Source: a virus. From it: a stretch of 33,913 nucleotides of DNA. Below are positions 21,124 through 30,042 of the stretch, one piece after another (within the stretch, counting starts at the first letter, position 1; the number at the start of each line of letters is the position of its first letter). A model generated the notes under the pieces. It saw only the letters and a program-made list of their open reading frames with translations, ran no database searches and was not told the origin of the DNA. Position numbers and translations under genes: made by a program. Where the stretch lies: the IMG/VR virus record IMGVR_UViG_3300043399_000935, positions 1 through 33,913 of that record. One strand, 5' to 3'.

Positions 21124-21588
21124 TTATGCTACCTCGTAAGAGTTATGTTTTACTGCGTTCATTTTAGCAGACAGTATTTGAAGGTTGTCAGGATGATGAA
21201 AACCAGAAACAGTTTTTCCTTGCAGTGGCAATATGTGATCAACATGTTGTTTCCACGGAAAAATTGTCTCTAATTGTTTTGCCATTTGATAAATATCTTT
21301 TATTTGTCTGTACTGTTCAGCAGTTAACCAGTTTGGTGTTCTTTTTATTTTTGCTGATCTTCTTTTTGCCGCTATTGCGTTTATAGCAGAAACATTTTCT
21401 TTTTGATAACACGCAATTTTTGGCTTATTTGCTTTGTAGTATTCCGTGTTATATTTTTGTACCACTTCTTTAGGTTTTCTGCTTGCTTCGCATACTTTAC
21501 AGTGGGACGAAATGCCAATTTTTCTGTTAGATCTTTTGTGAAATTCTAATTTAGGTTTCTCTATACCACACTTTGAACAAATTTTCAT
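21124..21588 (-). CDS. HNH homing endonuclease inserted among virion genes
   Basis: This 154-residue protein has an N-terminal zinc ribbon CSKCGIEKPKLEFH...CKVCEA (two CxxC). A basic helical middle follows, then a clear HNH: KQHVDHILPLQGKTVSG, HHPDNLQILS, NAVKHNS. The fit at both ends is exact (one to two bases to each neighbour). It is the AT-rich outlier in this GC-richer cluster, a sign of later insertion. Its HNH half differs from the other two in the window, which share another subtype; the zinc ribbon resembles that at 15057. Confidence 0.92.
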   Translation of the reverse strand: MKICSKCGIEKPKLEFHKRSNRKIGISSHCKVCEASRKPKEVVQKYNTEYYKANKPKIACYQKENVSAINAIAAKRRSAKIKRTPNWLTAEQYRQIKDIYQMAKQLETIFPWKQHVDHILPLQGKTVSGFHHPDNLQILSAKMNAVKHNSYEVA

Positions 21589-21589
21589 A

Positions 21590-24500
21590 TTATGCCTTTG
21601 TTCTACGTTGTGCGTCTATTAAATATGCCAAGGGGCCTTTGCTATCGGGCGGCAGTTTCTTCGAATCTGCATTCCGCTTATGCTCCCTTATTACTTTTAA
21701 AAACTGATCTAATACGCCTGCGCCTGCGTCGTTACTACCATTGCCTAAAGATGATACTACGTCAGCCGGGATCACAAACTCACCATCTGCTAACAGGGCG
21801 GGCACGCTATCGCTGGTACCATCGCCGTCACCTTTTACAAAACGGTTTTCAATCGAGCTCAATCCACCTTCAGAATAAAACTGTGGGTTATGCCCTTCTA
21901 CTTCGCCACCCTCAGCTTTACCTTGCAAATAATCAGGCATACCTGTGAGGATGTAATTAATTTGTGCGCGGGTTAGTGATGGAGTTAAACCAGAACCACT
22001 GATTGCCTTGGTGTCAACCGAGAACGGATCGTAGTTAGTCGATCCACCAGTAGCCATTTGCGGTATAATCTGGGGTGCATTAAACATTGGATTTACAGCA
22101 TCTTCATCAGATGGTAAACCTGCTAAGTTGTAGTCCATTCTTTCTGTTAATCCCGCTGTTAAGTTTTTGATGCCGCCAACGGCGTCTTGGCTTAGTAATC
22201 CGTAGCCACCCGGTATTGCAAAACCGCCGCCACCGATACCACCAATTCCAAATCCTAATCCACCAGTTCCAGTGCCGCCGGTTCCTGTACCGCCGCCACC
22301 GGTTCCGCCAGTGCCTGCACCAGATTGATCTGTTCCGCCAGCTCCGCCAGGGGTTGTGGTCGTACCTCCAGCTCCACCGGTAGTTGTTGGCCCGGTAGTT
22401 GTTGCTCCGGTTCCAGGGGTTGTTCCAGAACCAGTGCCTCCAGTTGTTCCTGTGCCTCCAGTGGTGCCAGGGGTGCTTGTACCGCCAGGTGTGGTTGGTG
22501 CTCCGGTGCCAGTGCCACCAGGTGTGGTTGTAGTTCCTGTCCCGGAAGTAGCAATCTTTTTAGTTTCTGGCGCTTTAAATAAGCGATCTACTAAAAACTG
22601 ATATTCATCAGGGAGATCAACTCCGGGCGTGTATATGCCATACTTATCAACTAGCTTTTGTAATTCTATTTCAGGCACGCCCTCTGCGCGATACTGATCA
22701 ATATCTCGCTGGGTTAAACGCAGACCGCTTTCGTCAACACCTGTTGAAGTACCAGTTCCAGCGCCCCCGCCAATACCGCCAGTTTCAGGTTCCCCAATTG
22801 GAATTGGTTCCCACTGTTGGGTTTCTTTGTTAAAACGTTTTGCGTCAAAGAATGATTTTTCAGAAGGGGGTAAATATGCGCCACCTGTACCAGCGCTTTG
22901 TGTTCCGGTTCCACGAGCTAAAATAGCGTCGTCTTCGCCTTTAGCTAACGCAAACGCCTGATCAATATTCTCAGGACCCAACGCATTTAAATAAAGCTGG
23001 TATGCTCTCTTGCCTTCCGGCGTTGTCAGTTCTGCAAGATTCTTGTCAATCGGGCTCTCAAGTCGTGTTCCAGGACCAGCAAACATTTTTGCCGCAGAAA
23101 AAATCTCTGCTAACGGGCCGCCCAATCCCGATTTAACGGAATCAATGTACGCCTGCTGCTGCTCTTTACTTGTTCCGCCAACAATGTTAGCAGCACTTAA
23201 AGCCTGATTTGCGTCTAACCCTTGAATCCTAGCATTAAAGAACGCGTCTTGTTGTGCTTTGTCAAGACTATTAATTGCATTCGCTGTCTGTAGCGCGGCG
23301 TTCGGATCTGGGTTTTCTGCCAACGAATCAAAGAACGACTGCATAGCAACCACTGACATTTTTGAAATGTCTGGGGCAAACTGAAGCGCGTCTTCTGTGC
23401 GCATCCCAAAACCTTTAGCAAACTCATACATTTGCTGGTTCTGCTCTGGCAACGCGTTTACTTGTTGCGACAGATTAATAGCTTTTGTTAAATCGCCAGT
23501 TTCACCAAATAGATCTGCAAATGTACTCTTAGCAATCGGTGAGTACTCAGAGGCTTGTTTGTACGCATTTTCGACTTCTTGCGACTTGGCATTTAATGTG
23601 TTCTGCATTTCATCCACAGAGCCATTAAACTGATCGGCCGCTTGATTTACAACATTTGCCTGATCATCTACTTTTTTAAACGCTGCGGTGTACTGATCGT
23701 TTAATTGATTTAACTTGTTTACGTAACCTAGATACGTATTGTTTTTAGTTTCGAAGTCGTTTCTAGCTACTTCGTAAGCGGAGAAATCTGTATTGTACCG
23801 ATCTGTAACTTCGTTTAAGCGTGGTATTAACGCATTAGCCTGGTCAGCGTATTGGTTAGCTAAATCAATGTTGTTAGCTGCTTTTGCTGCATCGTACTTA
23901 GAAACTAAATCAGAAAATTGATCCGCTACTGATTTGTATTGATCAAACGAAGATGAAGCTGTTTTAAATGCGTTTTGCGCAAGTTGTTCTGCAGGACTTA
24001 AAACATCATTAGCAAAAGTTTCAGCCTGAGTCTTAACTGATTCACTTTCGCCAAGTAATACTTCGGCTTGCGATTCAGCATCAGCTTTAAATTCTGTTAG
24101 TTTTTTGGCTTGCTCTAAAAACGATTGCTTTACGTCTTCAACTTTATCTTTAAACGGCTGAATAGCTTCGTTTAAATATTTAGTTAATCCTTTAGCAACT
24201 TCGGTATTTTTTAATGCGGTACCAGCTTCGGCTAAACTGGTGCGAACAATATTGTTAACCAGTGCAGTGTTAAATATCTCGCCGGCGTCTTGACCTTCTA
24301 CTGCGCCAGCTGCTGCGGCGCCAGCGGTTCTACCTAATACTTGCGCAACTCTAGTGTTTAAACCTAAATCTCTTAGTTGAGTAGTGGTTTGTGTTCCTGC
24401 AAATGAGCCAACGCCACCACTCGCAGCGTCTAACAATATTTGATTTAAATTACCACCTTGCAACGCAGTCATCGCGGCGGATCCGCCAGCGTTCGCCAAC

Positions 24501-25045
24501 GCAGTGTTAATTGACTGCAATACTGATACAGGTAATTGCGACGCTAGACTCGGTGCAATTGTCGCTGGTGTTGTGGACAACGCACCATTGACACTTTGTA
24601 AAATTGTACTGCCGTCGCTAAATACGTGCTGAATGGTTCCGTCAGCTAATGTATTCGTTGCTGTTAAAGAGGCGTTTCCTGCAGAACTTGTTAACTCGGT
24701 AGCAAAATAATCATTTAAGCCTTCTGAAATACCTTGAGCAGCCCAAGCGGCTGCGGCTGATATTGCGCCAGCTTTTAACGCTTGTTCAATACTACCGCCA
24801 TTAGCAACAACGCTTGTGGCAGAAATTAATGGTAGCGCCCAGTATTGCTGTGTTGCAACCGCTGCAATGTTAGCAAGGGTTCCAATTGGATTCTTAGCAG
24901 CTGCTTCACCAACCTTACCAATCTCGCGGCCAAGAGATTCAGCACCTTTGCCGACCTCACGAACTACAGATTCAACGCTCTTACCAACGCTCTTTAGCGC
25001 TGGACCTGGATCGATAGCGGCTAGTGCGTTACCAACAGCACTCAT
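21590..25045 (-). CDS. Very large internal virion / tail protein
   Basis: At 1151 residues this is the largest protein in the window. The N-terminal 280 residues are Ala/Gly-rich with amphipathic or hydrophobic stretches (NIAAVATQQYWALPLISATSVV). Residues about 285-520 are coiled coil (KDKVEDVKQSFLEQAKKL and later). A helical repeat-like region follows to about 700. About 830-945 is a low-complexity Gly/Thr/Pro segment (TGTTTTPGGTGTGAPTTPGG-like). The C-terminal 120 has EGG tags (PQFYSEGGLSS) and the conserved end module GDGDGTSDSVPALLADGEF, VIPADVVSSLGNGS and LPPDSKGPLAYL, found at the ends of many virion proteins in aquatic phages. It is likely an ejected DNA-transfer protein or a tape-measure analogue. 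Confidence 0.6.
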   Translation of the reverse strand: MSAVGNALAAIDPGPALKSVGKSVESVVREVGKGAESLGREIGKVGEAAAKNPIGTLANIAAVATQQYWALPLISATSVVANGGSIEQALKAGAISAAAAWAAQGISEGLNDYFATELTSSAGNASLTATNTLADGTIQHVFSDGSTILQSVNGALSTTPATIAPSLASQLPVSVLQSINTALANAGGSAAMTALQGGNLNQILLDAASGGVGSFAGTQTTTQLRDLGLNTRVAQVLGRTAGAAAAGAVEGQDAGEIFNTALVNNIVRTSLAEAGTALKNTEVAKGLTKYLNEAIQPFKDKVEDVKQSFLEQAKKLTEFKADAESQAEVLLGESESVKTQAETFANDVLSPAEQLAQNAFKTASSSFDQYKSVADQFSDLVSKYDAAKAANNIDLANQYADQANALIPRLNEVTDRYNTDFSAYEVARNDFETKNNTYLGYVNKLNQLNDQYTAAFKKVDDQANVVNQAADQFNGSVDEMQNTLNAKSQEVENAYKQASEYSPIAKSTFADLFGETGDLTKAINLSQQVNALPEQNQQMYEFAKGFGMRTEDALQFAPDISKMSVVAMQSFFDSLAENPDPNAALQTANAINSLDKAQQDAFFNARIQGLDANQALSAANIVGGTSKEQQQAYIDSVKSGLGGPLAEIFSAAKMFAGPGTRLESPIDKNLAELTTPEGKRAYQLYLNALGPENIDQAFALAKGEDDAILARGTGTQSAGTGGAYLPPSEKSFFDAKRFNKETQQWEPIPIGEPETGGIGGGAGTGTSTGVDESGLRLTQRDIDQYRAEGVPEIELQKLVDKYGIYTPGVDLPDEYQFLVDRLFKAPETKKIATSGTGTTTTPGGTGTGAPTTPGGTSTPGTTGGTGTTGGTGSGTTPGTGATTTGPTTTGGAGGTTTTPGGAGGTDQSGAGTGGTGGGGTGTGGTGTGGLGFGIGGIGGGGFAIPGGYGLLSQDAVGGIKNLTAGLTERMDYNLAGLPSDEDAVNPMFNAPQIIPQMATGGSTNYDPFSVDTKAISGSGLTPSLTRAQINYILTGMPDYLQGKAEGGEVEGHNPQFYSEGGLSSIENRFVKGDGDGTSDSVPALLADGEFVIPADVVSSLGNGSNDAGAGVLDQFLKVIREHKRNADSKKLPPDSKGPLAYLIDAQRRTKA

Positions 25046-25545
25046 TACTTTTTATCCTTTTTTGCCGCAAATTTCTTTTGTTCTTCGACTGCCCTAACTC
25101 TTGGTGTGTCACCTAAACTAGCGATAACCTGATAGCCACCGTCAACGGTTTTATTGACTTGATAGCCCATGTTTTTAAATGGCATGTGGCGGCCAATGTA
25201 TTCGAATATTTTAAGCAGAGAGGCGTCGTAAAATTGGGTGATCATGTATTTAAAACCCATCAACCCAACAGCTTTGGTAAACTCAATGCAGTTCTTTAGA
25301 TAGTTTGGCAAAATGTCCGCGTTTACGGCACGGAATATAGCTACTACAGGGTTAGATTTATCTTGGTGAACAATGAAAATTGTGTTACCTTGACGAATCA
25401 TTAAAGCGCCGAGCTCATAAGCCTCGGCCGTTAAACTGGCCTTGACCTGCTCGGCAGTATACTTGCCTCCGGTTTCCCTGGAGGCAATTTCAATTATTTC
25501 TTCTTGGGATAACTCCCGTTGTTTTGAGTCTACGAAAGACGTCAC
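25045..25545 (-). CDS. Virion-cluster protein, possibly acetyltransferase-like
   Basis: This 166-residue protein has a globular alpha/beta core: EEIIEIASRETGGKYTAEQV, then LGALMIRQGNTIFIV, VVAIFRAVNADI, EFTKAVGLMGFKYMITQF and IFEYIGRHMPFKNMGYQV. The order, including the final 'F..y.G...P....MGY..', recalls the GNAT-like small proteins next to internal core genes in T7-like phages (gp13 type), but a cofactor-binding loop is not evident. The Lys-rich tail (EEQKKFAAKKDKK) overlaps the next gene's ATG by one base. The assignment is tentative. Confidence 0.45.
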   Translation of the reverse strand: MTSFVDSKQRELSQEEIIEIASRETGGKYTAEQVKASLTAEAYELGALMIRQGNTIFIVHQDKSNPVVAIFRAVNADILPNYLKNCIEFTKAVGLMGFKYMITQFYDASLLKIFEYIGRHMPFKNMGYQVNKTVDGGYQVIASLGDTPRVRAVEEQKKFAAKKDKK

Positions 25546-25553
25546 AACAAGAA

Positions 25554-25712
25554 TTACTTGGTTGCGGCGGCTTTAGCTTTGGCTGCGAGGGCTTCCTGAA
25601 CTACCTTGTCGAAAGCGGGGTTGACAGAGTTGCTGTCAGCCTTGTGTTTAGCCATGATCGCATCGGCAGCTGCTTTATCGTTTAGAAATTTCATTGTTTG
25701 TTGGCCGTGCAT
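25554..25712 (-). CDS. Small helical protein, first gene behind box 7
   Basis: This 52-residue frame, below most gene-finder limits, has a strong SD (AAAGGAGATAGT) directly before ATG and an operon box 25 bases farther upstream. The protein is helical and Ala/Lys-rich, from MHGQQTMKFLNDKAAADAIM to VVQEALAAKAKAAATK. The combination of box, SD and tight spacing (eight bases to the next gene) makes it a convincing gene. A small abundant virion or chaperone-like protein is possible. The function is unknown. Confidence 0.7.
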   Translation of the reverse strand: MHGQQTMKFLNDKAAADAIMAKHKADSNSVNPAFDKVVQEALAAKAKAAATK

Positions 25713-25736
25713 ACTATCTCCTTTGGGGTTGGTTCT

Positions 25737-25752
25737 ACTTATACTAATGCAA
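25737..25752 (-). promoter_or_regulatory. Operon box 7 (TTGCATTAGTATAAGT, minus strand)
   Basis: The box stands between the 81-residue and 52-residue genes, pointing leftward. It is followed by AGAACC and then the SD AAAGGAG; box 8 has the same AGAACC after its TATAT part. Confidence 0.65.
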
Positions 25753-25775
25753 GAATACTACATTTTGCGCCCTAA

Positions 25776-26021
25776 TTATTGCTGTGGACCGTTGATAATT
25801 AAGGCAAATTCTTCCGCCCAGTCACGCCAATCGGTGTATGTATCTGGGTCTGGGATGGGGTAAACTTCAAACTCTGGCAGCTGGGTTACATTATAAGCAA
25901 CCATTTTCCAATCCTGCTCTGACGCATACGGGATTGGCTGCTCACCGTAATACATAATCAAGTTGCCATTCCAGTTTTCCCATGAGCTACCTTCTGGCAA
26001 AAATGGGAAGTATTGTGTCAT
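25776..26021 (-). CDS. Hypothetical virion-cluster protein
   Basis: This 81-residue acidic, Trp/Tyr-rich protein (TQYFPFLPEGSSWENWNGN, DPDTYTDWRDWAEEFALI) overlaps the gp10-like stop as ATGA. Aromatic-rich short proteins of this shape often accompany tail or internal core genes in aquatic podophages. No named family is recognised. It ends the second leftward transcription unit before box 7. Confidence 0.6.
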   Translation of the reverse strand: MTQYFPFLPEGSSWENWNGNLIMYYGEQPIPYASEQDWKMVAYNVTQLPEFEVYPIPDPDTYTDWRDWAEEFALIINGPQQ

Positions 26022-28156
26022 GGCCGCTCGTCGCCGTACTCTGCGGTAATCAAAATACGACCCATTTCAAAGTTACCATCTAAGACGTTAGACTCAAACT
26101 TCAGTTTAATCTCCCTATGCTCAACGCGAAGATCAATCTTACCGGTATCTGGGTCAAACGGGAACGGGCCTGAGTTTTCAATTGAACCCCTGGCAAACTT
26201 TCTACCTAAAACAGTCATAGTCATTTCGCCGGTTTGCACAAAGTCTGGCTCAACACGACGCAAGTGCATGCGACGATTTACGCCGGATGGTGAGTCTTGT
26301 GACGGTGTTCCGCCAACCCAACTGATGTCGCAAGTTGTAATGGAGGATGTAATGGCGGTCTCTTCGTTAAATGTAATTCGGTTTGTGCCAAACTCATGCT
26401 GCCATAGAGGGAATCCGCCCTCGATGTAATACACTAAATCACCTGGTTGTTGGACTGGATCAAAATTTTCAGCCACCGTAATTAACGTCACGCCGTCTGG
26501 GTTAGTAGCAGTAACCGCCGAAGTGAAAATAAATTGGCTGGTTAAGATTTTAAAGACGGTTGGTGTTGGGTCGTTATTAGTTAACGAGATATAGTCGCCA
26601 GCGCCAAATGTTGTAGTGACGTCACCATTAATATAAATTTGATTATTGTTAGCGGGTGACAAAGCAGCCGGGTTAGCTACTACCGTAAACGGCGGGCTGT
26701 ACGTCTGCAGCTCTTCCCAGCCAGCCCAAATTGGTGTTGGGAAGATCTCAGTGGTGTATCCACACGAGCGACGTGACCCAGGGGCTTGTCCGGCATCGTA
26801 CCAGATTTTATCCTTGACGTTGTAAATAATTGCGTCGGTGCACTCAGTGGCATCTCCGCGGGGATAAAAGAACCAGATCTCATTATACCGAGGTACTTTG
26901 GTAGCCCATACCTTTTGGCGCTGTACGAAATTGATGTTATCAAATAGCCAGTTTACGTTCTTGTCATTTGGCAGTACAGAAACCGCACCATTGTATTGGT
27001 AGAAGCGGTCAACACCCATCCAGTAATAAATACCATCCATCTCTACAAAACATGACGATGACATGGTAGAGATCTGGCTAGAAATAATATCATAGCGCCA
27101 GTATAGCGTTGCGGCGCCAGTAAATGAAACACGAATCAAACTGTCAGTGGCCCAAAACAACCCAGACGGCGAATTAGTACCACCACGAACTGGGATGCCC
27201 TTGACAATTTTAGATGATGCCATATTGACCTGATTGGCGATTGGTCCGTTCCAATCGGTCAATGTTTGCTGATTGTAGTTTGCTAAAGTTGTATTGGTAT
27301 CGACGTTATTGTTTGCGATGAATCCATCGGATCCATATACAAACACAAACGGATATAACACGCATACGCCACCGTCTACTTCGATGGGGCGATATGTTGG
27401 AGTTTGACCGCCGGTGTCTGCCAGCACTTCAAAATTCCACTCGTTGTTTGAATCAGGTAACAAATTGCCAACTAATACCGGACTCTTAATGGCGTTGTCA
27501 ATATTATCTAAATTAAAACCACCGTGCGCAAGTACTTGTAGCGCGCCGCCAGCTGGCGAATATTGTAAATCAAACTGCCATAGTAAATGTTGGTTGGGTT
27601 GAAATGCTACGTCATACAACCATACGTTTGTTGGTGAACCAGAAATTGTTCCACCAGTTATTGTTACCGTTGTATTTGGTGCTGAATAAACAGCGGTTGA
27701 AACAGTTAACGCAGACGGCGATGTCTGACTGAAGATAACCGTTGTATTGGTCGGAAATGCTGCCGTTACGTCGCCCGCAATAACGAATTGCGTTGTGGTG
27801 TTTGACACCAACGTAAACATGCCGTAGCCTGGTAATATGTTGGCGGTGTACGGGCCGCTGCCAACACCGAATGTTGTACCAGTGGTGAATACTTCTAAGC
27901 CAAATTGATTGCCAACAAAAACATAGTTTACGCCGTTAAATGCGTTGGTAACCATTCCACGAGGGACGCCGGTGAACGTTGCAAATAGTTCACGGTATCC
28001 GCCAATTTTCTTAGGCACGCCTCGTTGAAAGCGGCACCATTCGCCATCACTAAATTCACGCGATTCAAATGTAGTACCGTCTCGTTTAATACCAGGCTGA
28101 ACGCCCAGGGTGTGAACCAGACTATACTGGGCCTGCGTTGCATTCTGTTCTGCCAT
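26018..28156 (-). CDS. Tail hub / stopper protein, P22 gp10-like beta-propeller type
   Basis: This 712-residue protein is mostly beta. The front reads TLGVQPGIKRDGTTFESREF, then DGEWCRFQRGVPKKIGGYRE, a pattern of podophage proteins related to the DNA stabilisation or stopper protein gp10 of P22: an 'N...G..kD...F....d..wcrF..G.P.K..Gy' opening followed by repeated beta blades (YVFVGNQFGLEVFT, YYWMGVDRFYQYNG, IWFFYPRGDA). The end (NRRMHLRRVEPDF, FARGSIENSGPFPFDPDTGK, LKFESNVLDGNFEMGRILI) is the conserved closing region. It probably seals the head-tail junction or forms the tail nozzle. The family call is from pattern only. Confidence 0.55.
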   Translation of the reverse strand: MAEQNATQAQYSLVHTLGVQPGIKRDGTTFESREFSDGEWCRFQRGVPKKIGGYRELFATFTGVPRGMVTNAFNGVNYVFVGNQFGLEVFTTGTTFGVGSGPYTANILPGYGMFTLVSNTTTQFVIAGDVTAAFPTNTTVIFSQTSPSALTVSTAVYSAPNTTVTITGGTISGSPTNVWLYDVAFQPNQHLLWQFDLQYSPAGGALQVLAHGGFNLDNIDNAIKSPVLVGNLLPDSNNEWNFEVLADTGGQTPTYRPIEVDGGVCVLYPFVFVYGSDGFIANNNVDTNTTLANYNQQTLTDWNGPIANQVNMASSKIVKGIPVRGGTNSPSGLFWATDSLIRVSFTGAATLYWRYDIISSQISTMSSSCFVEMDGIYYWMGVDRFYQYNGAVSVLPNDKNVNWLFDNINFVQRQKVWATKVPRYNEIWFFYPRGDATECTDAIIYNVKDKIWYDAGQAPGSRRSCGYTTEIFPTPIWAGWEELQTYSPPFTVVANPAALSPANNNQIYINGDVTTTFGAGDYISLTNNDPTPTVFKILTSQFIFTSAVTATNPDGVTLITVAENFDPVQQPGDLVYYIEGGFPLWQHEFGTNRITFNEETAITSSITTCDISWVGGTPSQDSPSGVNRRMHLRRVEPDFVQTGEMTMTVLGRKFARGSIENSGPFPFDPDTGKIDLRVEHREIKLKFESNVLDGNFEMGRILITAEYGDERP

Positions 28157-29418
28157 TAGAACGTCCCGCCACCAATTAATCCTGCGTTAAATGTTGCTGG
28201 TGTTGATACTTGCGGACTTAGTGTGTTGGTATTGTCCACTTCGAATAATAGTGCGCCGTTTGCGGAGAATCCAAGCACGCTAGTGCCAACTAAATACATA
28301 CCGGTATTTGTGTCGTTGGTAAATGAGAATGAGGGAGATCCGGCCGATCCGTTGTCAGCGTAGTAAAAACCAACCGTGGTCTGGCTGATCACATACAGCT
28401 GGTTACCGTCGCTCAACGCTAAAATAACAGCGCCGTTGCCAACGGGGATGGGTGTCTGTAAACTACCAGAGATTTGGAATGTGACATCGTATCCAGTCTG
28501 TCCGGTGTTGTTGACCAATACATAAAGCTGGGTTGTTGCGGGCAGTGTAACATCAAGGTCGACTGAACGAGTGCCAGCTAACGCAACATAAGTTTGAATG
28601 ATTGGTGCGTATGATACAAGGCTTAATGTATTGCCAACGATAGAGTCTACGTCGTACGTGGCAGAGGTAAATGTTACGTTGGATGGTACAGCTAAACCAA
28701 CCGTAAAGAAATTACCAGTTGACTGCTGGAAAATAATAAAACCAGACTCAGACGGATTGACCGTAATACTTGCCAAGCTGTCAATTGTCGATGTACCTTG
28801 TGGCGAGATTACAATCGCGCCCGTACCGTTGTTTCTAAATGCGATATACCAACCACCGGATAAACTGGCTGTGGTAGGTAGTGTAAATGAACCGTTACCG
28901 CCGGTCCAGACAAACGTAGCAGCACGGCTGCCATCGTTAATCGTTGGCGTTGACGATACGCTGATAATATTCTGTGTGGTGTTTAATTGGCCGGCAAGTG
29001 CGACTAAGCCATTACCGGCGAGTGATGCTGCGTCGGCTGACGATGTTCCGGCGCCAAACGTAACGTTCTGCCAAACACCGGCAGCAGTGGAGTTGTCCGA
29101 CAGATAGAAATACTTCGATACACCAGCGGGGATAGAAACAGATCCAGTGCCACCAAAGTTTTGTACGGTAAATGTTGAAGCGCCAAGGTTACGAATTAAA
29201 ATGTCTGCGCCAACGGTACCTTGATCGGCTTCTGGTAATGTAATGATTAAGCCAGCGGTTGATGGTGTGGCGTCAATAATACGCGCGGCAGGGACCTGCG
29301 TTGGGTTAACAATCGCGGGCCAATACAGTTGGACGTTGCTACTAAAGCTAAGCGCGTAGTACGATACGTCGGTCGGCTGTACGACTGTTCCGGTAAACGG
29401 TGATGTATATGTTGGCAT
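28156..29418 (-). CDS. Tail fibre / appendage-like beta protein
   Basis: This 420-residue Thr/Ser/Gly/Asn-rich all-beta protein has no Cys. Repeated short blocks such as ATFVWTGGNGSFTLPTTASL, SGGWYIAFRNNGTGAIVIS and GFIIFQQSTGNFFTVG suggest stacked beta-domains. Near the C-terminus PSFSFTNDTNTGMYLVGTS is a motif common at the ends of phage fibre proteins. The gene overlaps the gp10-like start by one base. Host surface binding or a fibre adaptor role is likely. No depolymerase or chaperone domain is visible. Confidence 0.55.
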   Translation of the reverse strand: MPTYTSPFTGTVVQPTDVSYYALSFSSNVQLYWPAIVNPTQVPAARIIDATPSTAGLIITLPEADQGTVGADILIRNLGASTFTVQNFGGTGSVSIPAGVSKYFYLSDNSTAAGVWQNVTFGAGTSSADAASLAGNGLVALAGQLNTTQNIISVSSTPTINDGSRAATFVWTGGNGSFTLPTTASLSGGWYIAFRNNGTGAIVISPQGTSTIDSLASITVNPSESGFIIFQQSTGNFFTVGLAVPSNVTFTSATYDVDSIVGNTLSLVSYAPIIQTYVALAGTRSVDLDVTLPATTQLYVLVNNTGQTGYDVTFQISGSLQTPIPVGNGAVILALSDGNQLYVISQTTVGFYYADNGSAGSPSFSFTNDTNTGMYLVGTSVLGFSANGALLFEVDNTNTLSPQVSTPATFNAGLIGGGTF

Positions 29419-29421
29419 ATC

Positions 29422-30042
29422 TTAGGGTTCCTGGACCGTTGTATTTCTGTCGATACGACGAGAATTGTCTTCTTTTTTAAGTGCTGCCAGGGCCTCAGTG
29501 TAGTACTGCTTCCACACCGGCAGTTTGTCTAATGCTTTTAAATAACCTTGTGCTTGCAACAATGTGCCAAATAACATCGCTTGTGGACACTCGCGCGTGA
29601 ACAGGTTTTGCTGATTGGTTGAATCAAGTGGCTGAATTAAACTGTAGTAGATAATTTCAACCGGATAATCCTGGTCCGGTTTTGGAGCAAAGTTCCAGTT
29701 GTTATAATCATATTCGCCACAATACTTCGGCTGCCCGTTTTGGGATTCTGATTGGTATTGAGCAATATAATCTTGCGAACGGAGTAGGACGGGCTGACCA
29801 TTGACTTTCATCGATACTGTTTTACGCCAGCGAGCTGGCTTTTGTAGAACATCTTGATTGGTTGCTAAGGTAGTCTCAACAACAGTTAACTGCAGCAATG
29901 ATTTTAGCTCAGCAGCAATCGCGGCCTCTGCTAAACCAATTAAGTTTGGAATCTGCGCAATAAATCCAGGATCATCACGCTCCATGTAATTAATGACATC
30001 CTGAACCAGGTTGTCATAGGTCATTTGATATGCGCCGCTCAT
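29422..30042 (-). CDS. Phage head-tail adaptor protein
   Basis: This 206-residue protein resembles the SU10-type adaptor: MTYDNLVQDVINYMERDDPGFIAQIPNLI, then GLAEAAIAAELKSL, then a beta part ETTLATNQDVLQKPARWRKTVSM (the P-x-d/rW-r-k segment), SQDYIAQYQ, YCGEYDYNNWNFAPKPD and YPVEIIYYS. A final helical part (QAMLFGTLLQAQGYLKALDKLP) completes the pattern. It joins portal to tail. It overlaps the neighbouring gene by four bases. Confidence 0.75.
   Translation of the reverse strand: MSGAYQMTYDNLVQDVINYMERDDPGFIAQIPNLIGLAEAAIAAELKSLLQLTVVETTLATNQDVLQKPARWRKTVSMKVNGQPVLLRSQDYIAQYQSESQNGQPKYCGEYDYNNWNFAPKPDQDYPVEIIYYSLIQPLDSTNQQNLFTRECPQAMLFGTLLQAQGYLKALDKLPVWKQYYTEALAALKKEDNSRRIDRNTTVQEP

Noticed and set aside
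22325-22601. Open frames opposite the Gly/Thr-rich part of the 1151-residue protein
   Set aside because: They are shadows of a low-complexity coding segment: composition is Cys/Ser- or Val/Pro-repetitive and no start signals fit.
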